Source: Haloterrigena salina JCM 13891
GTDB lineage: Archaea; Halobacteriota; Halobacteria; Halobacteriales; Natrialbaceae
Reading direction: 5' to 3'
Assembly: GCF_000337495.1 (NCBI RefSeq)
Contig: NZ_AOIS01000031.1
Location: forward strand, 1 to 64,000
Length of the DNA: 64,000 nucleotides
The notes beneath the pieces were generated by a model. The model was not told where the DNA came from. It made no database searches and saw only the letters and a program-made list of their open reading frames with translations. Position numbers and translations under genes: made by a program. Below are positions 35,087-44,509 of this stretch, piece after piece. The first letter of the stretch is position 1; the number at the start of each line of letters is the position of its first letter.

Positions 35087-38000
35087 TCACCTGACTACGG
35101 CCTCGAGCTTCTCGACCGGATGGGCCGGATAGTCGCCCTCGTGGCCCTCCAGTTGGGTTCGACAGGAGGCCCCGGGCGCGACGACTTCGTCGCCGTCGCT
35201 GTCGTCGACCTGTTCGAACAGGATCGAACCGATCTTCTGACTCAGCGAGTAGTGTTCGGCCTCGTAGCCGAAGCTCCCGGCCATTCCGCAGCAGCCCGAA
35301 TCCAGAGCGTCGACCTCGTATCCGGCGGCCTCGAGGACGCTCGCGGCGTGACCGTCCTTCTTCGTCGCCTTCTGGTGGCAGTGGCCGTGGTAGGTCAGCC
35401 GCTCGCGGGCGGCCGACTCGTCGACACCGACCTCAGCGAGCAGATCGAACCGGTCGACGTACTCCATGACGCCGTAGGTGTTCGCCGCCACCCGCTCGAC
35501 CTCGGGCCCGGAGAGCAGGTTCAGGTAGTCCGACTGGAGCATCACGGCGTCGGAGGGCTCGACGAGGACGACCTCCCAGCCGTTCTGGACGAACAGCTCG
35601 AGGGCGTCGACGTTCGTCCGCGCCCGCTCGCGGGAGAGATCGAGGAAGCCCTTCGAATGGGCCGGCCGCCCCGTCGACGTGACCGCGTTCGGGACCGTGA
35701 CGTGCACGCCCGCGGCCTCGAGCACCCGAATCGCGGCCTTCCCGGCGTTGGGATGGTTGTAGTTCGTGTACGTGTCGGGGACGAGCACTACCCGGCGGCT
35801 GGCCGACTCGCGGGGCACCGTCGCACCGCCCCGCGATGTAAACCACTCCTCGAGGCTCTCGCTCGCGAACGTCGGCAGCTCTCGCTCGCGGGCGATCCCG
35901 ACCGTCTTCTCGGCGATGGCACCCGACCCGGGAAGCGACGCCGCCCAGTTCGACAGCGGCGCGAGCGCGCTCCCGACGGCGTTCAGCCGGTCGACGTTCG
36001 CGAACAGCTTGTCGCGCAAGCCGGCGCCGTTCTTCTGGTGGGCAGCGTGCTCCACCTCGGCCTTGAGCTTCGCCATGTCGACCTCGCTCGGGCAGTCCCG
36101 CGCACAGCCCTTGCAGCCGACACAGAGGTCCATGATCTCCGCTAAGAACTCCTCGTCGACGGCGTCGGTCTCGAGGTCGCCGCTCATCGCCTGTCGGAGC
36201 ATGTTCGCCCGCCCGCGGGTGCTCAGGCTCTCCTCCTCGGCGGCGCGGTAGGTCGGACACATTACGCCGCCGGTGGTCTCCTGCTCGCTCCGACAGCCGC
36301 CGCAGCCGTGACAGAGTTCGACCATCCCTTGGAAGCCGTTGTCGTTGTCCCACTCGAGTTCCGGCTCGAAGCCGGCCTCGAACTCGTAGTCCGGGTCGAA
36401 CCGGAGCCGTTCGATCATGCGGTGATCGCCGCAGACGTTGCCCGGGTTCAGGAGCCAGTCGGGGTCGAACGCCGTCTTCAGCTCGCGGAAGAGTTCCCAG
36501 ACGTCGTCGCCGTAGAGCTTGCGATTCCACTGGGTTCGAGCGCGGCCGTCACCGTGCTCGCCCGACACGCTCCCGCCGTACTCGACGACGAGGTCGGTCA
36601 CGCCGTCGGCCAGCGACTCGAACGCCTCGAGGCCGGCCGTGCTCTTGGTGCTGACCAGCGGCCGCATGTGCATACAGCCGGGACCGGCGTGGGCGTAGAA
36701 GCTCGCGAACGTGTCGTACTCCTCGAGGACTTCCCGAAAGTCCGCCACGTAGTCCGCGAGATTCTCGGTCGGGACCGCGGTGTCCTCGATGAAGGAGATG
36801 TGCTTCTCGTCGGAGGTGCGAGAGAGCAGAATGGGCGCCGCGCTCTTGCGGAGCTTCCAGAGTTCGGCGATGCCCGCGGGGTCGTGGGCCTCGAGGGCGT
36901 CGAAGGCACGAACCGGCGCGGAGCTACCGGTCTCGGAACCGCTCGGATCCGGATCCGGCACTTCCCCGTCCGGCAGCCGATCGACCAGCAGCTCCGCGAC
37001 CTGCTCGCGGCCGTGGTCGTCGTTCTCGGCGTAGAACTCCACGAGCAGCGCGGTCTCGGTGCCTTCGGGGAGTCGATCCGCGACGGCGGCGAACTCCTCG
37101 GTGTTCTCCGCGAGCTCGATTAAGACGTCGTCGATCGCCTCGACGGCCGCCGGGTCGTGATTTTTGACGATGGTGTCGACGTCGGCCATCGCCTCGAGCA
37201 GGTCGCGGTAGGTCAACAGCACCACCGAGGTGGTCTCGGGAACGGTCTCGAGCGAGACCGTCGCCTCGGTGACGACGCCGAGGGTCCCCTCGCTGCCGGC
37301 GAAGACGCGGGCGAGGTTGACCGTCGCGCCGGGGGCGGGTTCGGAGTCGGCGTCGATCGCGACCGACTCCGCGGCGTTCTCGTCGAAGGCCTCGGGCGTC
37401 CCGTAGGCCTCCGCGACCAGCCGGTCGAGGTTGTAGCCCGAGACGTTGCGCTTCAGTCGCGGGAAGACCTCGCCGATCGCGGCGGCCTCCTCGTCGATCA
37501 CGCGGCGCAGTGCCTCGTGGATTCGCTCGAGCAGGTTTCCGTCCGGATCGGCCCGCTCGCGAAGCTCCGCCACCGTCACCTCGCCGAAGCGCTCGACGGA
37601 GCCGTCGGCGAGGACGACCTCCACCTCCTCGACGTAGGCGTCGGTCTTCCCGTACTGCAGCGAGTGGGCGCCCGTCGAGTTGTTGCCGACGGCGCCGCCG
37701 ACGGTGCTGCGGTTGCCCGCCGCGGGGTCGGGCGCGAACTTCAGTCCGTGGGACTCGAGGGCGCCGTTCAGGTCGGCGAGGACGGCTCCGCCCTGCACGG
37801 TCGCCCGCCGAGCGTCGGGATCGATCTCGAGGACGTCGCCCATGTGCGCCGTGAAATCGAGGACGACGGCCTCGTTGACCGCCTGGCCGGCGAGACTGGT
37901 GCCGCCGCCCCGCGGGAGCACCGGGATCCCGTGTTCGGCGCAGTAGCCGACGACGCTCGCGACGTCGTCGGTCGATCGCGGGAGGACGACGCCGACGGGC

Positions 38001-38260
38001 GTCATCTCGTAGGCGCTCGCGTCGGTCGCGTACAGCTGTCGGCTGTACTCGTCGAAGCGTACCTCGCCGTCGATCCGCTCGCGCAGCGCCGCCACGAGCG
38101 CGGGGCGGTCGACGTCGCCGCCGACGTAGTCGTAGTTGGCTCGCGGATCCGCCGCCGGGTCTCCCTCGCGGGGATCCGCCGGCGACCCGAGTCGCTTCTC
38201 GTCCGGAGTCGACGTCTGGTCGCTGTGGTCGGTCGTGGACTGCGTCTCTTCTGTGGCCAT
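35087..38260 (-). CDS. FAD-linked oxidase fused to Fe-S/CCG domain (D-lactate/2-hydroxyglutarate dehydrogenase-like)
   Basis: A 1057-residue fusion. The FAD-binding domain carries VLPRGGGTSLAGQ and NNSTGAHSLQYGKT (about residues 60-240), followed by the GlcD-type substrate domain with FYAHAGPGCMHMRP and SGEHGDGRARTQWN (about 500-600). Two ferredoxin motifs follow (CHGCGGCRSEQ..CP near 645 and CVGCKGCARDCP near 711). A GlpC-like CCG half closes the protein (YHGHCHQKA, CCGMAGSFGYE). Such enzymes oxidise D-2-hydroxyacids and feed electrons to the respiratory chain. The neighbouring D-2-hydroxyacid dehydrogenase, seven bases upstream on the same strand, suggests shared substrates. The exact hydroxyacid is not determined. 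Confidence 0.85.
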   Translation of the reverse strand: MATEETQSTTDHSDQTSTPDEKRLGSPADPREGDPAADPRANYDYVGGDVDRPALVAALRERIDGEVRFDEYSRQLYATDASAYEMTPVGVVLPRSTDDVASVVGYCAEHGIPVLPRGGGTSLAGQAVNEAVVLDFTAHMGDVLEIDPDARRATVQGGAVLADLNGALESHGLKFAPDPAAGNRSTVGGAVGNNSTGAHSLQYGKTDAYVEEVEVVLADGSVERFGEVTVAELRERADPDGNLLERIHEALRRVIDEEAAAIGEVFPRLKRNVSGYNLDRLVAEAYGTPEAFDENAAESVAIDADSEPAPGATVNLARVFAGSEGTLGVVTEATVSLETVPETTSVVLLTYRDLLEAMADVDTIVKNHDPAAVEAIDDVLIELAENTEEFAAVADRLPEGTETALLVEFYAENDDHGREQVAELLVDRLPDGEVPDPDPSGSETGSSAPVRAFDALEAHDPAGIAELWKLRKSAAPILLSRTSDEKHISFIEDTAVPTENLADYVADFREVLEEYDTFASFYAHAGPGCMHMRPLVSTKSTAGLEAFESLADGVTDLVVEYGGSVSGEHGDGRARTQWNRKLYGDDVWELFRELKTAFDPDWLLNPGNVCGDHRMIERLRFDPDYEFEAGFEPELEWDNDNGFQGMVELCHGCGGCRSEQETTGGVMCPTYRAAEEESLSTRGRANMLRQAMSGDLETDAVDEEFLAEIMDLCVGCKGCARDCPSEVDMAKLKAEVEHAAHQKNGAGLRDKLFANVDRLNAVGSALAPLSNWAASLPGSGAIAEKTVGIARERELPTFASESLEEWFTSRGGATVPRESASRRVVLVPDTYTNYNHPNAGKAAIRVLEAAGVHVTVPNAVTSTGRPAHSKGFLDLSRERARTNVDALELFVQNGWEVVLVEPSDAVMLQSDYLNLLSGPEVERVAANTYGVMEYVDRFDLLAEVGVDESAARERLTYHGHCHQKATKKDGHAASVLEAAGYEVDALDSGCCGMAGSFGYEAEHYSLSQKIGSILFEQVDDSDGDEVVAPGASCRTQLEGHEGDYPAHPVEKLEAVVR

Positions 38261-38267
38261 CGTGCTG

Positions 38268-39245
38268 TTAGCTCCCCTCGGGCTGATAGACGGCGTTCTC
38301 GAGGTCGTCTCCCTCGCCCGCCTCGAGCGCCCGGAGGTTGGTCGCGACGATGTCGGCCAGCCGATCCCAGTGTTTCGGCGTGTGGCCGCCCGTATGCGGC
38401 GTGATCAGGCAGTTCTCGAGGTCCCAGAGCTCGTGGTCGTTCGGCAGCGGTTCGGGGTCGGTGACGTCCAGCGCGGCCCCGCGGATCCCCTCGTACTGCA
38501 GCGCCGAGACGAGCGCGTCGGTGTCGACGATGCCGCCGCGGGCCGCGTTGACGAGCACGGCCTCGGGCGGCAGCGTCGCCAGCGCGTCCTCGTCGACGAG
38601 ATTGCGGGTCAGATCGTTCAGCGGGCAGGCGAGGACGACGTAGTCGCTGCGCGAGAAGGCCTCGTGGACGTCGTCCTCGTCGAAGCCCAGCACCTCGTCC
38701 GTCGGACCGCCCTTCTCGGGGGTGTACCGGATCCCGATCGTCTCGACCTCGAACCCCTCGAGGCGCTGGACGACCGCCTGGCCGATCGAGCCGAGGCCGA
38801 CGACCGTGACCGTGCTGTCGGTGAATTCGTGGGACTGGAAGTGACGCCACTCGCCGTTCTCCTTGCGGCGCCAGCCCTCGTGGAGGTTCCGCGCGAAGAC
38901 GAGCATGTTGGCGATCGTCTGCTCGGCGATGCCGGGCGCGTGGATCCCGCCCGCGTTCGTGACGGCGACGCCGTGATCTGCCAGCGCGTCCATCGGCACG
39001 TGGTCGGTGCCGGCGAACGTGCAGGCGAACAGCTCGAGGCGGTCGGCCTCGGCGAGCAGGTCCTCGTCGATCGTGATTCCGGTCACGACCCGCGCCTGCG
39101 GGACGCGCTCGCGCTCTTCCTTCGGCGTCCGCGCGAGCGCGACGGCGTGTTCAGGCAACCGCTCGCGGAGGGTCTCGGCGTACGATTCCATCGACAGCCC
39201 TTCCGTTCCCTCTCTCAGAACGACGATGTCTGGATTCGTTCTCAT
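38268..39245 (-). CDS. ddh: D-2-hydroxyacid dehydrogenase (NAD(P)-dependent)
   Basis: A Rossmann enzyme with TVVGLGSIGQAVVQRL for cofactor, the catalytic Arg in NAARGGIVD, Glu in DVTDPEPLP and His in TPHTGGHTP. It resembles the haloarchaeal D-2-hydroxyacid dehydrogenase of Haloferax mediterranei. I chose the ATG at 39245 (MRTNPDIVVLREG); an upstream start would add seven residues that do not fit the family. It is divergently placed from the M20 amidohydrolase, with 148 bases between starts, and co-oriented with the FAD/Fe-S oxidase. Together the pair could interconvert 2-oxo and D-2-hydroxy acids and respire the latter. Confidence 0.88.
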   Translation of the reverse strand: MRTNPDIVVLREGTEGLSMESYAETLRERLPEHAVALARTPKEERERVPQARVVTGITIDEDLLAEADRLELFACTFAGTDHVPMDALADHGVAVTNAGGIHAPGIAEQTIANMLVFARNLHEGWRRKENGEWRHFQSHEFTDSTVTVVGLGSIGQAVVQRLEGFEVETIGIRYTPEKGGPTDEVLGFDEDDVHEAFSRSDYVVLACPLNDLTRNLVDEDALATLPPEAVLVNAARGGIVDTDALVSALQYEGIRGAALDVTDPEPLPNDHELWDLENCLITPHTGGHTPKHWDRLADIVATNLRALEAGEGDDLENAVYQPEGS

Positions 39246-39358
39246 AGTGGTGAGTGTGCGCGCCACACCGGCGCGTCGCCGCTGCAGCGCAACTATACGT
39301 GATGGTTGTCAGCGATTCTCTTATCCCTTTTGTGTAGCCGACGTCAACACTGATTGTG

Positions 39359-39368
39359 TATAATTAAG
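39359..39368 (+). promoter_or_regulatory. TATA-like box for the M20 amidohydrolase-dehydratase operon
   Basis: TATAATTAAG is centred about 30 bases before the ATG at 39394, giving a leaderless transcript. It is preceded by GATTGTG. A similar TTATTGTGTACG occurs, on the minus strand, upstream of the BCCT transporter. Confidence 0.5.
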
Positions 39369-39393
39369 TCGTTGGAGCGCGTCAGTGTCTCGC

Positions 39394-40779
39394 ATGACCG
39401 AGCCGATACGGGACCGCCTCGTCAGCCTCCGCCGGAGCCTGCACCGCCACCCCGAACCCGCGTGGCGCGAGTTCTCCACCACGGCCCGCCTCGTCGAGGA
39501 GATCCGGGCGATCGGCGTCGACGAACTCGCCGTCGGACCGGACGCCTACGACCCCGCCGACCGGATGGCCGTCACCGACGACGACGAACTCGAGCCCTGG
39601 CTCGAGCGGGCCCGCGAGCGCGGCGCGGACCCGGCCCTCTTAGAGCGGATGACCGGCGGCAACACCGGCGCCGTCGCGGTGCTCAAGCGCGGCGAGGGGC
39701 CATCGATCGGGCTGCGCGTCGACATCGACGGGCTGTTCATCGAGGAATCGACCAGTCCGGACCACGACCCCGCAGACGAGGGCTTTCGCTCCGAAATCGA
39801 GGGGACGATGCACGCCTGCGGCCACGACGCCCACATGACCTGGGGGCTGGCCGTCCTCGAGGCGATCGCCGAGAGCGACTTCTCGGGCCGCTTCGTGGTC
39901 TTCTTCCAGCCCGCCGAGGAGACCGGCGGCGGCGGGTGTCCGATGGCGAAGAGCGAGTTCGCGGACGGACTGGACTACCTGCTGGCGGTCCACGTCGGCC
40001 TCGATCACCCGACGGGCGAAGTGGTCGCGGGGATCGAGAAGCCGCTGGCGATGTGCCACGTCGATCTGACGATCGAGGGGACCTCCGCCCACGCGGGGAA
40101 GGCGCCCAACGAGGGCGACAACGCGATGCACGCGATGGGGACGACGATCGAGAACGCCTACGGCATCCCCCGCCACAGCGACGGGATGACCCGGGTGAAC
40201 ATCGGCAAGGCCGAGGCGGGGACGGCGAGCAACGTCATCGCCGAGCGCGCCCACATGGCGGCCGAGGCCCGCGGCGAGACGACCGAGCTGATGGAGTACA
40301 CGAAGGACCGACTCGAGCGGACGGTGAAGAACGCGGCCCGGATGCACGGCTGTCGGGCCGAGTTCGACGTCGTCAGCGAGTCGCCCCGCGCCGACAGCGA
40401 CCCCGAACTGCAGTCGCTGGTCAGCGAGGTGGCGGGCGAGGTGCGGGGGATCGATCACGTGATTCCGGCGGCCGACTTCGGCGCGAGCGAGGACGCGACG
40501 TTCCTGATGGACCGTGTCCAGCGCGACGGCGGGTTGGCGACGTACATGATCGTCGGCACCGACCACCCGACGAGCCACCACACGCCGACGTTCGACGTCG
40601 ACGAGCGCAGTCTCGAGCACGGCGTCGAGGTGCTGGTCGGGACGATCGAGGAACTCGAGCGCCGGCATCCCGTTCCACACGTCGGGGACGGAGCGGACGT
40701 GGCGCACGGGGAAGGGAGGCCGATCGGGGAGAGCGGAGCGATCGGGGAGGACGGAGCGCTCGGGGAGGACGACGGATGA
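39394..40779 (+). CDS. M20 amidohydrolase, AbgA-like (candidate N-acetyl-diaminobutyrate deacetylase)
   Basis: An M20 metallo-amidohydrolase of the p-aminobenzoyl-glutamate hydrolase (AbgA) branch: LRRSLHRHPEPAWREFSTTA at the N-terminus, metal ligands in RVDIDGLF, MHACGHDAHM and FFQPAEETGGGG, and the dimerisation/lid domain with GTSAHAGKAPNEGDNA. The late His ligand is in DHPTSHHTPTFD. The last 35 residues are an acidic GE-rich tail. Because it sits in an operon with a dehydratase near doeA and two aminotransferases, I infer it may deacylate N-acetyl-diaminobutyrate, replacing aspartoacylase-type DoeB. ATG at 39394 is chosen on the TATA box; it overlaps the next gene by ATGA. Confidence 0.75.
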   Translation: MTEPIRDRLVSLRRSLHRHPEPAWREFSTTARLVEEIRAIGVDELAVGPDAYDPADRMAVTDDDELEPWLERARERGADPALLERMTGGNTGAVAVLKRGEGPSIGLRVDIDGLFIEESTSPDHDPADEGFRSEIEGTMHACGHDAHMTWGLAVLEAIAESDFSGRFVVFFQPAEETGGGGCPMAKSEFADGLDYLLAVHVGLDHPTGEVVAGIEKPLAMCHVDLTIEGTSAHAGKAPNEGDNAMHAMGTTIENAYGIPRHSDGMTRVNIGKAEAGTASNVIAERAHMAAEARGETTELMEYTKDRLERTVKNAARMHGCRAEFDVVSESPRADSDPELQSLVSEVAGEVRGIDHVIPAADFGASEDATFLMDRVQRDGGLATYMIVGTDHPTSHHTPTFDVDERSLEHGVEVLVGTIEELERRHPVPHVGDGADVAHGEGRPIGESGAIGEDGALGEDDG

Positions 40780-42026
40780 ACGAGGCGAACGAGATCGACG
40801 AGGAACTGGTCACCCGCGAGGACGTTGAAGACGCCCGCGAGCGCATCGACGACGTCGTCCACCGGACCCCGCTCGATACGTCGCGAACGTTCGCCGAGAT
40901 GGCGGGCGCGGCTTCGGTCGGGCTCAAACTCGAGAACGTCCAGCGGACGGGCTCGTTCAAGATCCGCGGCGCGTACAACAAGATGGCCCAACTCTCCGAG
41001 ACGGATCGAGAGGCCGGCGTCATCTCCTCGAGCGCGGGTAACCACGCTCAGGGCGTGGCGCTCGCCGGCCAGTTGCTCGACATCGACACGACGATCGTCG
41101 TCCCCGAGGTGACGCCTGCAGCGAAGATCGAGGCCACTCGCGGCTACGGCGCCGAGGTCGTCGTCGAGGGCGACATCTACGAGCGCTCCTACGAGCACGC
41201 CATAGAGCGCGCCGCGGAAACGGGCGAGACGTTCGTCCATCCCTTCGACGACGAGGCGATCGTCGCCGGCCAGGGAACGATCGGTCTGGAGTTGCTAGAG
41301 CAGTATTCCGAGATCGACACCGTCCTCGTCGCGATCGGCGGCGGCGGGCTGATCTCGGGGATCGGAACCGTGCTGAAAGCTGCCGAGCACAACGTTCGGG
41401 TAATCGGCGTCCAGCCCGAGGGCGCGGCCCACGCCAAGCCGTCGCTCGAGGCCGGCGAGATCCGGGAACTCTCCGGCGTCGACACCGTCGCCGAGGGGAT
41501 CGCCGACACGCGGATGCTCGAGACCACGTTCGCGATCGCCCGCGAGGTCGTCGACGACGTGGTCAGCGTGACTGATCGCGAGATCGCCGCCGCCGTGACG
41601 CTGCTCGCCGAGCGCGCGAAAACCGTCGCCGAGAGCGCGGGTGCGACCCCGCTGGCCGGCGCGCTGTCGGACGCGGTCGATCTCGAGGGTGAGCACGTCG
41701 GCGTCGTCATCTCCGGCGGGAACGTGAACCTCACCGAGCACGCCGAACTCACCCGGACCGGGCTCCACGAACTCGAGCGCTACGTCGAGGCCAGACTGGC
41801 CGTCGCGGGGTGGCCGACGAGGGTAAGCGAGGTGGTCGAAACGATCGAAGCCGAAGGCGCGGAACTGGACGTCTTAGAGCGCGCCCGGCGAACGTCGCTC
41901 GACGAGCCGAATCGGGTCCCCGTGACCGTCGGCCTCGAGGGCAGCGGCCCGGAGCATCTCGAGGGGGCTCTGGACGGGCTGAACTCGCTCGAGGGCGTTT
42001 CGGTGCTCGAGCGCTCGTTCGACTGA
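40776..42026 (+). CDS. Threonine ammonia-lyase family PLP enzyme (IlvA/EutB-like)
   Basis: A fold-type II PLP enzyme with the PLP lysine in GSFKIRGA, SSAGNHAQGVALA for phosphate binding and the glycine loop IGGGGLISGIG. The catalytic domain spans about residues 15-325, and a C-terminal domain of about 90 residues looks like an ACT-type regulatory part. Its basic role is dehydration of threonine or a beta-hydroxy amino acid. In hydroxyectoine utilisation clusters a relative, EutB, acts in conversion of hydroxyectoine to ectoine. EutB lacks a long ACT-like tail, so plain threonine deaminase is the conservative reading. It is translationally coupled to the M20 gene by ATGA. Confidence 0.8.
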   Translation: MNEANEIDEELVTREDVEDARERIDDVVHRTPLDTSRTFAEMAGAASVGLKLENVQRTGSFKIRGAYNKMAQLSETDREAGVISSSAGNHAQGVALAGQLLDIDTTIVVPEVTPAAKIEATRGYGAEVVVEGDIYERSYEHAIERAAETGETFVHPFDDEAIVAGQGTIGLELLEQYSEIDTVLVAIGGGGLISGIGTVLKAAEHNVRVIGVQPEGAAHAKPSLEAGEIRELSGVDTVAEGIADTRMLETTFAIAREVVDDVVSVTDREIAAAVTLLAERAKTVAESAGATPLAGALSDAVDLEGEHVGVVISGGNVNLTEHAELTRTGLHELERYVEARLAVAGWPTRVSEVVETIEAEGAELDVLERARRTSLDEPNRVPVTVGLEGSGPEHLEGALDGLNSLEGVSVLERSFD

Positions 42027-42330
42027 TCGGTTCGGCGAGGGCTCGGGGAGAACAGTGTCGAAGAGCTGTGTCCTGTTATCGTGGCAACGGGGAATCGCCA
42101 CGTCCTCCCCAACCGACTCGCTCACTTCGTTCGCTCGTCCCTCGCACGTTTCGGCGACCAGCCTCGCAAGTGCTCGGCTGGTCGCCAGCGCGCGCCACCG
42201 CATGGACGGTGTCTCATCACGAGAGATCGAAGAAACGGAAGCGGGAACGAGGACGGTAATCAGTCGCGACGAACCGTTCATCTGCGGTAACCGAGGGGCT
42301 TTGTAGCCCGCGCCGAAAGACGGGAGTAGA
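42027..42330. other. Gap between dehydratase and kinase genes
   Basis: Apart from repeat copy C, nothing coding is convincing here. The last about 100 bases should contain the promoter of the histidine kinase; no clear TATA box was picked out. Confidence 0.5.
42055..42208 (+). repeat. Third copy (C) of the dispersed repeat
   Basis: This copy aligns with the right arm of the 34179-34576 element: TCCTGTTATCGTGGCAACGG, GGAATCGCCACG, CCTCCCCAACCGACT, CTCGCACGTTTCG and the end CCAGCGCGCGCCACC. The small hairpin is kept, here CGTGGC-loop-GCCACG. Base differences in the stem remain paired. It occupies most of the 304-base gap between the dehydratase and the histidine kinase. Confidence 0.7.
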
Positions 42331-44358
42331 ATGGGATCGCCCTCCTCGACCGACCCCGGGGTTCAGGCCCGAATCCGGCAGCAAGAGGTCATCGCGGAAC
42401 TCGGACAGCGAGCGTTGGAGACGGACGACCTCGATCAGTTGATGCACGACGTCTCGGTCGCCGTCGCCGAGACGCTCGACAACGAGTACTGCAAGGTGCT
42501 CGAGCGGTTACCGGGCGGCGACGAAGTCTTCCTGCGACAGGGCGTCGGCTGGCGAGACGGTCTCGTCGGAGCGGTGACGGTGTCTACGGATCTCGATTCG
42601 CAGGCCGGCTACACGCTCATCAGCGAGGAACCGGTCATCGTCGACGACCTCCGCGAGGAGGAGCGTTTCTCCGGCCCTGAATTGCTCACGAACCACGACG
42701 TGGTCAGCGGCGTCAGCGTCATCATCGGTTCGGTCGAGGAGCCGTGGGGCGTGCTCGGCACGCATACGACCGACCGCAAGGAGTTCACCACGCACGAGGC
42801 CAATTTCGTGCAAAGCGCCGCGAATATCCTGGCGGCGGCGATCGAGCGCGCGAACAAGGAAGACCAGCTCCGCGAGCGCGAAGCCCAACTGAGCGTCGCG
42901 ACCGACGCCGCGTCGATCGGACTCTGGCTGTGGGACGTCCAGGAAAACGTCTTCACCGCCGACGAGTTTCTCGCGGAAGCGTACGGAATGGATCCGGAGA
43001 TCGTGACGACGGGCGCGCCGATCGAGGCGTTCTTCGAACCGGTCCCCGAGACCGACGAGGACGGAATTTGGGACCGACTCGACCGAGCGCTGGAGACGGG
43101 CGTGTTCAGCGCCGAATACCGCATCGAGAACGGCGACGGCGACGTCATGTGGATCGTCTCTCGCGGCGAGGTGGAGTACGACGCGAGCGGCGACCCGGTT
43201 CGGATGCACGGCGCCGTCACCGATATCACGGAGCGAAAGCGCCGCGAGCAGCAACTCAGGGAGAGAGAGGCGCGGTATCGGGACCTGTTCACCTCGATGT
43301 CCGAGGGGTACTGCGTCATCGAGCGGGTCGACACGCCGCCGGCGGAGCCGATCGATTTCCGCTATATCGAGGCGAATCCGGCGTTCGAAGAGCACACGGG
43401 ACTGACCGACGTCGTCGGAAAGACGATCCGAGAACTGGTGCCGGAAGAGCGAGAGGAGTGGTTCGAGACCTACGATACCGTCGTGGAGACCGGCGACCCG
43501 GTCAGGTTCGAGCGCGAACTGACGACGCAGGGGCGGTTCCTCGAGTGCTACGCGTTTCCGGTCGGTGACGAAACGGACGCACAAGTGGGGGTTCTCTTCA
43601 CGGACGTCACCGAACGAGTGGAGCGCGAACGGCGGCTGGAGGAGCTCGTCGAACGGCTAGAGACCTCGAACGAGCGCCTGGAGCAGTTCGCCTACGCTGC
43701 CAGCCACGACCTCCAGGAACCCCTGCGGATGGTCTCGAGTTACCTGCAACTCGTCGAGAGGCGGTACGGTGACGAGCTCGACGCCGAGGGGAGAGAGTTT
43801 CTCCAGTTCGCGGTCGACGGCGCTGACCGCATGCGCGAGATGATCGACGGCCTGCTCAAGTACTCTCGCGTCGAGACCGAGGGCGACCCCTTCGAACCGG
43901 TCGATCTGAACGCGGTCCTCGAGGACGTTCTCGACGATCTCCGACTTCGGTTCGAAGAGAGTAACGGTGAGGTGACTACCGAGTCCCTCCCGGCCGTCGA
44001 GGGCGACAGCGGGCAGTTACGACAGATCTTCCAGAATCTGCTGGACAATGCCATCGAGTACAGCGGAGACGGCCCGCCGCGCATTCACGTCTCCGCCGAA
44101 CGCCGTTTCGAAAGCGGCGCCGAGTGGGAAATCTCGGTCAGCGACGACGGAATCGGCATCGATCCGGAGTACAGCGACCAGATCTTCGACGTCTTCCAGA
44201 GCTATCAGGAGGGGGAGGGGTACAACGGAACGGGGATCGGACTCGCGATCTGCGAGCGGATCGTCGAGCGCCACGGCGGCGAAATCTGGGTTACGAGCGA
44301 ACCGGGCGAGGGCTCGACGTTTACGTTCACGCTGCCGGCGGCGAGCGACTTCGACTAG
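42331..44358 (+). CDS. GAF-PAS-PAS sensor histidine kinase
   Basis: A 675-residue soluble sensor. A GAF domain (about residues 20-170) is followed by a first PAS with PAC end (about 185-305, closing GAVTDITERKRRE) and a second PAS (about 318-430, closing VLFTDVTERVERE). A short coiled coil leads to HisKA with phospho-acceptor His459 in AASHDLQEPLRMV. The HATPase has QNLLDNAIEYSG, SVSDDGIGID and GTGIGLAICERIVERHGG. No membrane helix is visible, so it senses an internal cue. No receiver gene is adjacent, which is common in haloarchaea. Its kinase domain is a clear paralogue of the broken kinase at 52327-53621. Confidence 0.9.
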   Translation: MGSPSSTDPGVQARIRQQEVIAELGQRALETDDLDQLMHDVSVAVAETLDNEYCKVLERLPGGDEVFLRQGVGWRDGLVGAVTVSTDLDSQAGYTLISEEPVIVDDLREEERFSGPELLTNHDVVSGVSVIIGSVEEPWGVLGTHTTDRKEFTTHEANFVQSAANILAAAIERANKEDQLREREAQLSVATDAASIGLWLWDVQENVFTADEFLAEAYGMDPEIVTTGAPIEAFFEPVPETDEDGIWDRLDRALETGVFSAEYRIENGDGDVMWIVSRGEVEYDASGDPVRMHGAVTDITERKRREQQLREREARYRDLFTSMSEGYCVIERVDTPPAEPIDFRYIEANPAFEEHTGLTDVVGKTIRELVPEEREEWFETYDTVVETGDPVRFERELTTQGRFLECYAFPVGDETDAQVGVLFTDVTERVERERRLEELVERLETSNERLEQFAYAASHDLQEPLRMVSSYLQLVERRYGDELDAEGREFLQFAVDGADRMREMIDGLLKYSRVETEGDPFEPVDLNAVLEDVLDDLRLRFEESNGEVTTESLPAVEGDSGQLRQIFQNLLDNAIEYSGDGPPRIHVSAERRFESGAEWEISVSDDGIGIDPEYSDQIFDVFQSYQEGEGYNGTGIGLAICERIVERHGGEIWVTSEPGEGSTFTFTLPAASDFD

Positions 44359-44509
44359 GGATCGAATCGACCGCGACTCCCAGGAACCGGCGACGGTCCG
44401 ACGTCACAGGATTCGTTTATCGATCTCCTCGAGACGATCGGCGACCGCGCTCGAGACGGCCGCGAAAACGAAAATCGAAGTAGCGGTGACGCGAAACTCG
44501 GGGATCGTC

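Noticed and set aside
35120-38404. Several long plus-strand frames opposite the FAD/Fe-S oxidase
   Set aside because: They are shadows of the 1057-residue gene. The composition is unlike a real halophile protein and no domain is seen.
39354-40775. Upstream extension of the dehydratase frame through the M20 gene
   Set aside because: The extra residues are low-complexity Arg/Gly/Pro and overlap a well-supported M20 enzyme. The ATG at 40776 with ATGA coupling is the real start.
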